Source of the DNA: Deltaproteobacteria bacterium
Lineage (GTDB): Bacteria; Myxococcota_A; UBA9160; UBA4427
Assembly: GCA_002691205.1 (NCBI GenBank)
Contig: NZHD01000007.1
Span: 1-64,000, forward strand
DNA length: 64,000 bases
Reading direction: 5' to 3'
Numbering within the stretch: the first letter of the stretch is position 1; each line of letters begins with the position of its first letter. Made by a program: the position numbers and the translations under genes. Below the pieces are notes generated by a model that was not told the DNA's origin, searched no databases, and saw only the letters and a list, made by a program, of their open reading frames with translations. This document shows positions 35,560 through 43,716 of this stretch, one piece after another.

Positions 35560-36132
35560 ATGAAAGTCCGATGCCTAAATCGGTCGCAAAAGGCCTTTAC
35601 GTTGATTGAACTCATGATCGTGGTGGCTCTGATCGGAGTTTTGGCCAGTTTGGCGATCCCTTCATTCAGGACCTATCAAATGAAGAGCAAACGAGCTGAG
35701 GCTTTTGGGAATTTGGCGACCTTGGCCCAGACACAAAAATCGTATTTTGCAGAGTTCAGTGGTTTCGTGGCTGCTGCGCCCGAGCCTGGTGCGACTACGG
35801 GTGAAGTGCCCACCAGCACAAAGAGAAGTGTGGCCCCGATCTCGGCCGCCTACGCGTCCTTGGGTTGGACCCCGGAAGGTGATGTCTTCTTCGACTATGA
35901 CACCAGCGTGCCCGGTTTCGGAGACTGTAGTTGCACGGCGTGTTTTACCGCGACAGCGTACGGAGACTTGGATTCCTCAGGTACGATGAGCGAGATTACA
36001 TTTTTTCATCCTGACTCCAACGGTGGGTTCTGTACGGTGGGCGTCAGTGGTCATGGTCCACCCACTGACGGCGTGACCAGCCAGGTGATTTGGAATTCAC
36101 CCGTTCGTCATCCATCGTCAGATTTTTTCTGA
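35560..36132 (+). CDS. pilA: Type IV pilin / pseudopilin
   Basis: Prepilin of 190 residues. After a basic leader (MKVRCLNRSQKA) comes the class III signal FTLIELMIVVALIGVLASLA with Glu5 of the mature chain; methylated Phe1 is expected. Cleavage would follow Ala12, whereas most prepilins have Gly there. The globular part has three close Cys (GDCSCTACF) plus one near the C-terminus (GGFCTVG), so disulfides are likely. AAGGAGGA lies ahead of the ATG; an ATG upstream in frame gives a poor leader and is rejected. Placed first in pilA-G-H-I-D order. Confidence 0.8.
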   Translation: MKVRCLNRSQKAFTLIELMIVVALIGVLASLAIPSFRTYQMKSKRAEAFGNLATLAQTQKSYFAEFSGFVAAAPEPGATTGEVPTSTKRSVAPISAAYASLGWTPEGDVFFDYDTSVPGFGDCSCTACFTATAYGDLDSSGTMSEITFFHPDSNGGFCTVGVSGHGPPTDGVTSQVIWNSPVRHPSSDFF

Positions 36133-36177
36133 TTAGGGCTTGAGCGTAAAACAAGGAAGTGGTCCTGGAGGGGAACC

Positions 36178-37203
36178 ATGTACTTAGATCAATCAGAAAA
36201 AGAGAGAGCACTCGACAGACGGGCGAAGTCGGTGAGGTGGCCTATGCGCTTCATGGGTCTTGTTGCTTTTATGCTTGTTGTCCTCTTAATTGGACTTTCC
36301 CATTCTCGGATTCCCGTAAAGAATGATTTGGGTCAGGCTGGGGCTCTGGTCCCAGAGCCCCAGGTTGCGCGGGTGATGTCCATGGGGTTTGAGGCCCTTG
36401 TTTCAGATTATTATTGGCTGAAGGCTGTTCAGGTCGCCGGAGGGAATCGCAGTACCGGGCGAGAGGAATATGGAAATTATCTCGCGCGTCTTGTCGATTT
36501 GGTGACGAGCCTGAATCCGCACGTGGGTCACGCTTATCGGTTTGCGGCAGTCTGGTTAACGCAAAGTGAGCAAGAGGTTCGCGAAGCGAATCGATTGTTA
36601 AGAAGAGGAATCGAGCACCATCCAGAAGATTGGCGGAACTGGTTTTATCTTGGATTTAATCAATTTTATTATCTAGGTGAGAATGAAAAGGCAGCGGATA
36701 CAATCGCTGTGGCCAGTGATTTGCCTCGGGCCCCAGCTTATCTCTCTCGCTTAGTGGCTCGGCTGAAGGCTGAGTCAGGTGGACTTGAGGTGGCCGAAGT
36801 TCTGTTGCGTCAGATGGTTGAAGATGCGAAGGACGACACCTCTCGGAGAGGCTATCTCTCGGCCTTGGATGAGATCGAGATCGAACGCAGGGCTCGCTTT
36901 TTAGATTCTGCTCGAGAAAGATTTAAAGAGCTCCAGGGGCGCGATCTCGGCTCTGTGAGTGAGTTAGTGCTTTTGGCTGACCCGGTTTTATTGGGCTTGC
37001 CCGAGGCCTATCCAAGTTCAATGGATGTCAGTCCTGGGGAGAACTTCCGCTGGGAGATTGACTCGGATACAGGTCTGATCGTTTCAAGTTATTACGGGCG
37101 AAGGTACGCCTTGAATTTTACGCCTGATCGTGCCGTTCGACTCCAGGAGTGGAGAGAGTCGAAAGAGCGCGGGGTGCACATAGGACCAGAGGAGCATTCG
37201 TGA
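36178..37203 (+). CDS. pilG: PilG-like TPR membrane protein
   Basis: 341 residues with one N-terminal transmembrane segment (residues ~24-43; MGLVAFMLVVLLIGLSHSRI) and a mostly helical, TPR-like exterior part (HVGHAYRFAAVWLTQSE, NWFYLGFNQFYYLGENEKAA). Sequence family not recognised from motifs alone. Its position, between the pilin and an ABC ATPase/permease pair followed by pilD, matches Myxococcus pilG, which with PilH and PilI is required for type IV pilus assembly. The symbol rests on this synteny. Stop overlaps the pilH ATG by one base. Confidence 0.6.
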   Translation: MYLDQSEKERALDRRAKSVRWPMRFMGLVAFMLVVLLIGLSHSRIPVKNDLGQAGALVPEPQVARVMSMGFEALVSDYYWLKAVQVAGGNRSTGREEYGNYLARLVDLVTSLNPHVGHAYRFAAVWLTQSEQEVREANRLLRRGIEHHPEDWRNWFYLGFNQFYYLGENEKAADTIAVASDLPRAPAYLSRLVARLKAESGGLEVAEVLLRQMVEDAKDDTSRRGYLSALDEIEIERRARFLDSARERFKELQGRDLGSVSELVLLADPVLLGLPEAYPSSMDVSPGENFRWEIDSDTGLIVSSYYGRRYALNFTPDRAVRLQEWRESKERGVHIGPEEHS

Positions 37204-38165
37204 TGAGGATGAATGTGAAGGAAGATCGCGTTCGTGTTGAGGGTCTGGTTAAGGACTTTAGGCCTGGCCTGGGTCTCCGTAAGAAAAGAATTCTGAAGGA
37301 TGTTTCATTTTCGGTTCGCGAAGGAGAGATTTATGGCTTTGTGGGACCGAACGGAGCAGGGAAAACGACGACCCTTAAAATTTTGATGGGTTTGATTCGG
37401 CCAACGGCCGGCACAGCCAGCATTTTGGGTCATGACGTCTCAGAAAGCGAGTTCAGGCAGCAGATTGGCTTCTTGCCTGAAAATCCCTACTTCTATTCTT
37501 TTTTGACGGCGCGTGAAATTCTCGATTTCTATGGACGTCTCTCAGGTCTAGATAGCGCGACCCGAAAAAAGAGAGTCGCGGACTTGCTTTCGAGTGTTGG
37601 GCTTGAATACGCCGCCGATTCGCGTCTCAAAACCTACTCCAAAGGGATGCTTCAGCGAGTTGGGATTGCCCAGGCTTTAGTTCACGACCCGCGTGTTGTC
37701 TTTCTGGATGAGCCTATGAGCGGGCTCGATCCCATCGGTCGCAAGGAAATTAGAGATATTATTCTGAGGCTGCGTTCTGAGGGGCGAACGGTTTTTATGA
37801 ATACTCATATTCTGAATGATGTAGAAATGATTTGTGACCGGGTGGCTATCATCGTTCAAGGACGCATCCAGTATGAAGGTGATATTTCTGACCTCTTGTC
37901 AGGTGACAGCATGGACAGCGATGTCGTCTTGTCCCAGTTGTCCGCTGAGTTCGGCGCCCATCTTCAGGAACGTTATGGGAGTCGGGTGAAGGGCATGGGG
38001 GATAGGATTGAAGTTCAGGTTCGAGATAAAGAGGTGAGTTCTCTGCTCTCGGCCGCCTTGGGCTCAGGGGCCGAGGTTGTGTCTGTAACGCGAAATCGGA
38101 ATTCTCTGGAGAACGTATTTCTTCAGGCTGTTCGTCTTGATCATGAAAAGGAGAGCATGGCGTGA
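37203..38165 (+). CDS. pilH: ABC transporter ATP-binding protein, PilH-like
   Basis: Walker A GPNGAGKTTT, Q-loop region QIGFLPENPYFYSFLTAREI, signature TYSKGMLQRVGIAQAL (degenerate LSGGQ), Walker B VVFLDEPMSGLD and the switch His in NTHILND. About 85 C-terminal residues form an extra accessory domain common in ABC-2 exporter ATPases. GAGGAG sits eight bases before the ATG; a GTG three bases earlier would also fit. Pairs with the downstream permease via a GTGA overlap. Order pilA-G-H-I-D supports a role in pilus assembly. Confidence 0.82.
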   Translation: MRMNVKEDRVRVEGLVKDFRPGLGLRKKRILKDVSFSVREGEIYGFVGPNGAGKTTTLKILMGLIRPTAGTASILGHDVSESEFRQQIGFLPENPYFYSFLTAREILDFYGRLSGLDSATRKKRVADLLSSVGLEYAADSRLKTYSKGMLQRVGIAQALVHDPRVVFLDEPMSGLDPIGRKEIRDIILRLRSEGRTVFMNTHILNDVEMICDRVAIIVQGRIQYEGDISDLLSGDSMDSDVVLSQLSAEFGAHLQERYGSRVKGMGDRIEVQVRDKEVSSLLSAALGSGAEVVSVTRNRNSLENVFLQAVRLDHEKESMA

Positions 38166-38941
38166 TCGCATCGGCTCATCGGGTTTGGCCCATCGCAATG
38201 AATACGCTTCGTGAAGCAATTCGGAATCGTCTTCTTTATGCACTCGTCTTTTTTGGCTTGGCTGTGATCGGCACATCTGTGCTGGTTGCGAGTCTTTCTT
38301 ATGTTGAAGGCGAAAGGATTATTCAAGACATTGGTCTTGCTGCAATGCAGATCTTTAGCGTGGGAATTGCCATTTTCGTCGGAATTGGCTTGATTCATGG
38401 CGAAGTCGAGCGGCGCACCGTGTATACCATTTTGTCGAAGGCGGTGACTCGAAGTGAATTTCTGCTGGGTAAATATTTAGGGCTGCTCTTGACGGTTTGG
38501 ATGCAACTCGGCCTGATGGCATTGGCCTTCGCAGGTGTTTCAACAGCGGCGGGAGCTCCTCTTTCTTTGGCGCATGCAGCGGCCGTATTGCTGATTGGGG
38601 TCGAGATGGCCGTGGTCGTTGCGGTGGCGACACTTTTTTCGACTTTTACAACTCCCATGCTCGCCGCGCTCTTTTCTTTGGGCGTGTACTGCATTGGTCA
38701 TTTAACTCGCGATCTCAATGCTTTAGGCGGACAGGTCGAAGACTCGGCATTGAGAGCGCTCTCTCACGGGCTTTATCGAGTTCTTCCTGATTTAGACAGT
38801 TTCGATCTCTCCGCTGTCGCTATCCACGGATTGCCTCTTACTTCAGCCGATGTGGGGTGGCCTATTCTTTACGGCTTGGGCTATGTCTTGGCATTGCTCT
38901 GGGTGGCGACCTATGTTTTCCGAGTGCGTGATCTGAAATAA
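38162..38941 (+). CDS. pilI: ABC-2 type permease, PilI-like
   Basis: 259 residues, about six transmembrane helices: LYALVFFGLAVIGTSVLVASL, IFSVGIAIFVGIGL, GLLLTVWMQLGLMALAFAG, AAAVLLIGVEMAVVVAVATL, MLAALFSLGVYCIGHL, and ILYGLGYVLALLWVATYVF at the end. ABC-2 membrane component of the PilH ATPase, the substrate being unknown in Myxococcus as well. The GTG start overlaps the pilH stop by four bases. GHI probably act as one complex with the preceding PilG-like protein. Confidence 0.8.
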   Translation: MIASAHRVWPIAMNTLREAIRNRLLYALVFFGLAVIGTSVLVASLSYVEGERIIQDIGLAAMQIFSVGIAIFVGIGLIHGEVERRTVYTILSKAVTRSEFLLGKYLGLLLTVWMQLGLMALAFAGVSTAAGAPLSLAHAAAVLLIGVEMAVVVAVATLFSTFTTPMLAALFSLGVYCIGHLTRDLNALGGQVEDSALRALSHGLYRVLPDLDSFDLSAVAIHGLPLTSADVGWPILYGLGYVLALLWVATYVFRVRDLK

Positions 38942-38981
38942 GGATCGAGTCCATTCTGGGCTTTAGGAGCATTGGGCAAAT

Positions 38982-39860
38982 ATGCTGGAGAGCGAAAGCC
39001 TCGGCCCCGGTTTTTTGTATTCGGTTGTGGTGATCTTCGGACTTCTCGTAGGTTCGTTTTTGAATGTGGTGATTTATCGCCTCCCGCGTGGAGAATCCAT
39101 TGTTTTTCCGGGTTCACACTGCCCCGCTTGCTCGGTGGCCGTGAAGCCATGGGATAATCTTCCGGTGCTTTCCTATTTGCTCTTGCGAGGTCGCTGCCGC
39201 TCCTGCGGCGGAGCGATCTCTCTTCGCTACCCAGCTGTTGAGTTAATCACCGGCTTGCTTTTTGGGGCTGTTCTTTGGTTCTTTGGGGCAACCTGGACCG
39301 CTCCAGTCATGATGGTTTTTGTTGCCGGTTTGTTGGTGGCTGCATTGGTGGATCTAGATCATCAGATCATTCCAGATTCCATCTCGATGGGTGGGTGTGG
39401 GTTCGGCTTAATTTTTGTGCCTTGGGTGACCGCTCAGGCAGGGGCCCCGTACGTCGCTTCTTTGAGTTACAGCTTGATGGGTGCCATCGTGGGAGGGGGC
39501 TCTCTTTGGTTAGTGGGCTTTTTGCACGCTCGTCTCTCTGTGGCTTTAGGTCGAGAGTTTCCCCACTGGCCGGATGAAGGAGAAGCTCCGCCGAAGCCCT
39601 CTGAGGCGGATTATTGGCTCTGGTTTCCAGGCCTTGGCCTCGGCGACGTAAAGCTATTGGCGATGGTCGGTGCGTTTCTTGGGCCTCTCGGTGCATTGGA
39701 TACCATCGTGGCCGCCTCAATCCTTGGCCTGCTTCTGGGTGGCCTTTGGGCTTTAACTCGCGGCGACTGGAACAGTCCGTTTGGTTTTGGGCCCGCCATC
39801 GCAATTGGGGCCCTGTGTTCCGTTTTTATCCCCGTGCATCGCTTGCTTTTGATGGTTTAG
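38982..39860 (+). CDS. pilD: Prepilin leader peptidase / N-methyltransferase
   Basis: Aspartic membrane protease that cuts prepilins and methylates the new N-terminus. N-terminal cytoplasmic zinc-type cysteines HCPAC (about 47-50) and RCRSC (about 72-75) mark the methyltransferase part. The two catalytic Asp are in ALVDLDHQIIPD and GLGLGDVKLLAM. Many hydrophobic helices. 292 residues. The substrate is most likely the pilin 3 kb upstream. AGGAG precedes the ATG. Ends 62 bases before tRNA-Gln on the opposite strand. Confidence 0.93.
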   Translation: MLESESLGPGFLYSVVVIFGLLVGSFLNVVIYRLPRGESIVFPGSHCPACSVAVKPWDNLPVLSYLLLRGRCRSCGGAISLRYPAVELITGLLFGAVLWFFGATWTAPVMMVFVAGLLVAALVDLDHQIIPDSISMGGCGFGLIFVPWVTAQAGAPYVASLSYSLMGAIVGGGSLWLVGFLHARLSVALGREFPHWPDEGEAPPKPSEADYWLWFPGLGLGDVKLLAMVGAFLGPLGALDTIVAASILGLLLGGLWALTRGDWNSPFGFGPAIAIGALCSVFIPVHRLLLMV

Positions 39861-39922
39861 GCGGGAAAGCAGGCAGCCTACACCCTCGCGAGACGCTGAA
39901 GAGGCGATGGATGTACGGTACT

Positions 39923-39996
39923 TGGTTCCCCAGCATGGATTCGAACCATGATTCGCGGATTCAGAGTCCGCTGTCCTACCGTTAGACGACCGGGGA
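39923..39996 (-). tRNA. tRNA-Gln (CTG)
   Basis: Minus-strand cloverleaf: acceptor TCCCCGG with CTGGGGA (U1-A72 pair, typical of tRNA-Gln), D-arm GTCTAACGGTAGGAC, anticodon stem GCGGA/TCCGC around loop CTCTGAA (anticodon CTG), T-loop GTTCGAATC and an encoded CCA. Length 74. It lies 90 bases downstream of gltX on the same strand, so co-transcription is possible. The partner in charging may be GluRS plus GatCAB or a GlnRS elsewhere. Confidence 0.93.
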
Positions 39997-40086
39997 GCAT
40001 GTAACCGAAGTGGCGGGAGTAAGGCCTGTGACTCACTTGCTTTGCCGAAGTTCCGCCTGGCAATCATAGTGCGGCTTAGCGAAATC

Positions 40087-41517
40087 TCAATCCACTTTGG
40101 CCGACTGTATACGTTTCTGGACCAGGGCGATGGCCTCTTCAAGCCGATGGAGACTTCTGGCCTGGCCGATCACTTCAAGGGTTTCGAAGATGCCAGGTGA
40201 GTTAGGGCCTCCCGTAACAGCCACACGCACCGGCTGTGCGATTTTTCCGAGCTTCAGATCGTCATGATCGGCCGAGACGTCGTCAAACAGTTGCGAGAGA
40301 GAATCTTCTTTCCACTCGGGAATGGATTGGGCTTTCTCGAGCACCGATTCGAGAATGGGGAGAGCGGCCGGTTTGAGGTGTTTCTTGACCGCTTTTTCGT
40401 CGTAATCCAGGTCTTCGCGGAGTTGCCAGCGAGCAAGAGTGGCCATTTGGACCAGAGTTGTACTTCGTTCCCGTAAAAGGTCTAGGAGGCGACGAAGGGC
40501 AGGCGTGTCCTTGACGGGCCTTCCAGCTTCTCGCTCGAGATGCGGATAGACGCGTTGAAACAGGTCATCCGAATCAAGTTCCTTGATGTAGTGCTGGTTG
40601 AGCCACTCGAGTTTGGCGGGGTCGGCCCCAGCCGGGCTTCGTCCGATTCCTTCGAGAGAGAAAGAGTGCTTGAGGTCGTTCAGGGAAAAAAATTCGTTGT
40701 CTCCTTGACTCCACCCTAATCGAACGATCCAGTTATCGAGGGCCTCCTGCAAGTAGCCCTCTTCGCGAAATTGTTGGACCGACACGTTATTACGACGCTT
40801 CGAGAGCTTTTTCCCTTGTTCATCGACGATCAGAGGGACGTGAGCCATGATCGGTCGTTCGGCACCCAGAGCGTCGTAAAGTGCGAGCTGGAGAACGCAA
40901 TTGGCCTGGTGGTCTGCGCCCCGGATCACATGTGTGATCTCCATATCGATGTCATCCACGACCACCGCCAAATTATACAGCGGGGTTCCATCGCTTCGCT
41001 GAATGATCGCGTCTCCCATCTGGCTTGCATCCTGACCACTCGGGCCGAAGACGGCGTCCTCCCATCCGATCAGGCCTTCTTCGGGCAATCGCAGGCGTAC
41101 GGTGTGTTCACCGCAGTCAGGCCCCAAATCCAAGTCGCGGCAGTGACCGTCATACGTTCCCGGGCCTCCTGCGGCTAAATCGCGCTGTTTGCCGGCCTCC
41201 ACCGATTCTCGTGAGCAGTTGCACCGGTACGCATGCCCTGAGGCCAGAAGTTCGCGGGTGGCGGCGAGGTGCCGTTCGCGACGCTCGCTTTGCCGGATGA
41301 CCTCTCCGTCCCAGTCCAGCCCGAGCCAGCGCATTCCCTCAAGGACGGCTTCTTCATATTCGCCGCGGGAGCGATCAAGGTCCGTATCTTCGATTCGGAG
41401 CTTGAATTCGCCTCCCTGATGGCGCGCGAAGGCCCAGTTAAACAGGGCGGTCCGGGCGCTCCCGAGGTGAAGGTACCCCGTGGGGCTTGGTGCAAAGCGA
41501 GTGCGGATTAGAGTCAT
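40087..41517 (-). CDS. gltX: Glutamyl-tRNA synthetase
   Basis: Class Ic synthetase. HIGH-like PSPTGYLHLGSARTALFNW near the N-terminus, LRIEDTDLDRS, and KLSKR (KMSKS-like) in the middle. An all-helical anticodon-binding domain makes up the C-terminal ~160 residues. The usual GDDHxxNT segment reads RGADHQANC, a variant worth noting. 476 residues, normal length. Discriminating (tRNA-Glu only) versus non-discriminating cannot be decided; the adjacent tRNA-Gln makes the question relevant. Confidence 0.94.
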   Translation of the reverse strand: MTLIRTRFAPSPTGYLHLGSARTALFNWAFARHQGGEFKLRIEDTDLDRSRGEYEEAVLEGMRWLGLDWDGEVIRQSERRERHLAATRELLASGHAYRCNCSRESVEAGKQRDLAAGGPGTYDGHCRDLDLGPDCGEHTVRLRLPEEGLIGWEDAVFGPSGQDASQMGDAIIQRSDGTPLYNLAVVVDDIDMEITHVIRGADHQANCVLQLALYDALGAERPIMAHVPLIVDEQGKKLSKRRNNVSVQQFREEGYLQEALDNWIVRLGWSQGDNEFFSLNDLKHSFSLEGIGRSPAGADPAKLEWLNQHYIKELDSDDLFQRVYPHLEREAGRPVKDTPALRRLLDLLRERSTTLVQMATLARWQLREDLDYDEKAVKKHLKPAALPILESVLEKAQSIPEWKEDSLSQLFDDVSADHDDLKLGKIAQPVRVAVTGGPNSPGIFETLEVIGQARSLHRLEEAIALVQKRIQSAKVD

Positions 41518-41663
41518 GAGGCGCGCAGTCTACCCCAGGGTTCGTGGCGGGGCCCACAGTCGTTTGCTATTCCCTGGCGCGCCTCAGCAATCGAGGGACA
41601 TTGGCAACCTCTTGGAATCAAACAAGGAATGAGACGAGTGGGCTCCATTTCAGGAGGTCGACA

Positions 41664-42239
41664 ATGAAGATCTGGGTTGATCGACTCAAAAGCGAGCCTG
41701 AACCGATTTCGTACGCGCCAGGAGCGGAATGGTGGCGTGAGCGTTTTGAGGAGGATTCTGGAGGCGAAATTTGCTTGGTGGAGCCGCCTGTTTTCCAGGC
41801 CTCTGTGGCTCTTAAGGGCGATGAGGTTGATTTGCGAGGTGGATTTGAGGCGACTCTCGAGACGGAATGCGGTCGCTGTCTCAGGCGCTATCGTCTGCCA
41901 CTTCAAGATTCATTCCATCTGGGTTTGGACCCTTATGGAGAGAGTGTTGATCTTGATCCCGAAGGGCTGCAGAGCCTAGCGAAGGTTGGGATCTGTTTAG
42001 GAGAGGAGCTCGATTCGGGCTGGTATAAAGGGAATGAGCTGGAGCTAGATGGCTTTTTGACGGAGTTGATCTCGCTGGCCTTACCTCTTCAATTTATATG
42101 CAGTGAAGATTGTTTAGGGCTTTGTTCTCAGTGTGGAATCGATCGCAGCCAGGCGAGCTGCGAATGTAAAATGCCAAAACCAAAGTCACCTTTTGCAGTG
42201 CTTGAGGCGCTGCGCGAAAAAGAAACAGGGAGTTCGTGA
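41664..42239 (+). CDS. yceD: DUF177/YceD family protein
   Basis: 191 residues, the usual gene ahead of rpmF. An N-terminal strand-rich part ([21 protein letters not shown] with a CxxC) precedes an acidic helical stretch and a C-terminal [13 protein letters not shown] ... CECK cluster that could bind zinc. YceD homologues are linked to 23S rRNA or ribosome maturation. AGGAGG four to five bases upstream decides the start; the frame is open a further 120 bases. 1 base separates its stop from rpmF. Confidence 0.88.
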   Translation: MKIWVDRLKSEPEPISYAPGAEWWRERFEEDSGGEICLVEPPVFQASVALKGDEVDLRGGFEATLETECGRCLRRYRLPLQDSFHLGLDPYGESVDLDPEGLQSLAKVGICLGEELDSGWYKGNELELDGFLTELISLALPLQFICSEDCLGLCSQCGIDRSQASCECKMPKPKSPFAVLEALREKETGSS

Positions 42240-42240
42240 G

Positions 42241-42423
42241 ATGGCGGTACCCAAACGTAAAACTTCGAAAGCGAAACGAGATAAGAGACGTTCCCACGAT
42301 TCATTGGTCGCTCCGGCTCGGAGCACGTGTCCACAGTGTGGCGCCCCAAAGCGTCCGCATCGCGTGTGCGGGGCTTGTGGCACATACAAGGGACGGACCA
42401 TCATTGAAACGGATGAGGACTGA
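42241..42423 (+). CDS. rpmF: Ribosomal protein bL32
   Basis: 60 residues, beginning [20 protein letters not shown], the family signature. Zinc-ribbon cysteines are retained (CPQCG...CGACG), so this is the C+ form. Very short gap to yceD and 8 bases to fabD. GGGAG upstream. Part of yceD-rpmF-fabD; plsX and fabH, usually next, are missing here. Confidence 0.97.
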   Translation: MAVPKRKTSKAKRDKRRSHDSLVAPARSTCPQCGAPKRPHRVCGACGTYKGRTIIETDED

Positions 42424-42431
42424 GTCGTAGC

Positions 42432-43373
42432 GTGTTGGCTTTGCTTTTTCCCGGTCAGGGATCCCAAGAAATCGGTATGGGGAAGGATGTCTTTGAGGCA
42501 TCCAAGGCCGCACGTGCAGTGTATGAGTCAGCGGACGAAGCTCTCGGGTTTTCGATTTCCGAGCTTTGCTTTAACGGCCCTGACGAGACATTGAGACGGA
42601 CAGAAATCCAGCAACCCGCTTTGCTCACCACAAGCGTTGCTCTCTTAAGAGCTCTGGAAGAGCGGGTTGATTTGAAGATGGATTTTGTAGCGGGCCACAG
42701 CCTAGGCGAGTATTCGGCGCTGGTGGCTGCCAGGGCTCTAAGTCTTGAAGAGGCCGTTCTGACCGTTCATCGACGGGGTGGCTATATGCAAGAAGCCGTG
42801 CCCGAGGGCCTCGGAGCCATGGCGGCGATTATCGGATCGGCCCCAGAGGCTGTTGCAGAGGTGTGTTCTGAGGTGAGCATTGAGACGGGTCGAATCGTTT
42901 CCCCTGCTAATTATAATTCCCCCCAGCAGACCGTGATCGCGGGGGAAGCTGAAGGTGTTAAACAGGCTGGCGAGCTCCTTCTCGAGGGGGTGGCCAAAAG
43001 AGTAGTTCCGCTCGAGGTTTCGGCCCCCTTTCATTGCTCGTTGATGGCGCCTGCCGCCGAAAAGCTTCAAGTTGACTTGGCGGCTCTTCATTTTCAAACA
43101 CCGTCGGTGCCCGTTGTGACGAACGTGGAAGCGAGGCCGAATACAGATTCCTCACGCATGGCCCAGCTTCTCTATGAGCAGGTCACAGCCCCTGTTCGAT
43201 TTACCGAAATGGCGAAGTATTTGGTGGGCGCTGGAGTGACACGCTTCCTTGAAGTAGGGGCGGGGCGAGTTCTGAGTAGCTTGCTGGCACGAATTGAGCG
43301 ACGGAGCCAGAGGGCGCGATTTGGGGGTCTAGAAGACCTTGAAGGCGTTCAAGAGTTTTTACAGAAAAGCTGA
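42432..43373 (+). CDS. fabD: Malonyl-CoA:ACP transacylase
   Basis: Loads malonyl on ACP for fatty acid synthesis. LFPGQGSQEIGMG at the N-terminus, the nucleophile Ser in GHSLGEYSALVAA (about residue 92), and the catalytic His in SAPFHCSLM (about 201). Substrate Arg is in the AVLTVHRRGGYM stretch and Gln in FPGQGSQ. 313 residues. GTG start without a strong Shine-Dalgarno, so coupling to rpmF is likely. Followed by acpP and fabF. Confidence 0.95.
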   Translation: MLALLFPGQGSQEIGMGKDVFEASKAARAVYESADEALGFSISELCFNGPDETLRRTEIQQPALLTTSVALLRALEERVDLKMDFVAGHSLGEYSALVAARALSLEEAVLTVHRRGGYMQEAVPEGLGAMAAIIGSAPEAVAEVCSEVSIETGRIVSPANYNSPQQTVIAGEAEGVKQAGELLLEGVAKRVVPLEVSAPFHCSLMAPAAEKLQVDLAALHFQTPSVPVVTNVEARPNTDSSRMAQLLYEQVTAPVRFTEMAKYLVGAGVTRFLEVGAGRVLSSLLARIERRSQRARFGGLEDLEGVQEFLQKS

Positions 43374-43479
43374 TTCTTTGTGCGGTTCGCGGGCGTGGGC
43401 GGTTGCGCATTCCGTCTGAAAGCACCACGATTCGTATCTCACACGTATATAGGGCAATTCGTTCGGAGGTTATATATTT

Positions 43480-43713
43480 ATGTCACTTGAAACGAGGATG
43501 ACGGATTTGATCGTCGAGCAACTGGGTGTGGCACGCGAGGAGGTTGTCATGAAAGCCTCTTTCGTTGATGACCTAGGAGCCGACTCGTTGGATATTGTCG
43601 AGTTGGTGATGTGCATCGAAGAATCCTTTGAGATCGAAATCCCTGACGAAGACGCCGAAAAAATTCAGACCATCGGCGATGCTGTCGAATATGTGGAAAA
43701 ACACGTGGAGTAG
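43480..43713 (+). CDS. acpP: Acyl carrier protein
   Basis: 77 residues, strongly acidic. The phosphopantetheine Ser is in [16 protein letters not shown] (about residue 37). Recognition helix II ([18 protein letters not shown]) is typical of fatty-acid ACP. GGAGG upstream, ten bases from ATG. A 106-base gap separates it from fabD and may hold a promoter; only 3 bases separate it from fabF. Confidence 0.97.
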   Translation: MSLETRMTDLIVEQLGVAREEVVMKASFVDDLGADSLDIVELVMCIEESFEIEIPDEDAEKIQTIGDAVEYVEKHVE

Positions 43714-43716
43714 TTC

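Noticed and set aside
36042-36070. Inverted repeat CGTCAGTGG / CCACTGACG in the pilin gene
   Set aside because: It lies inside the coding sequence near the C-terminus (GVSGHGPPTDGV) and is not followed by a T-run; probably chance.
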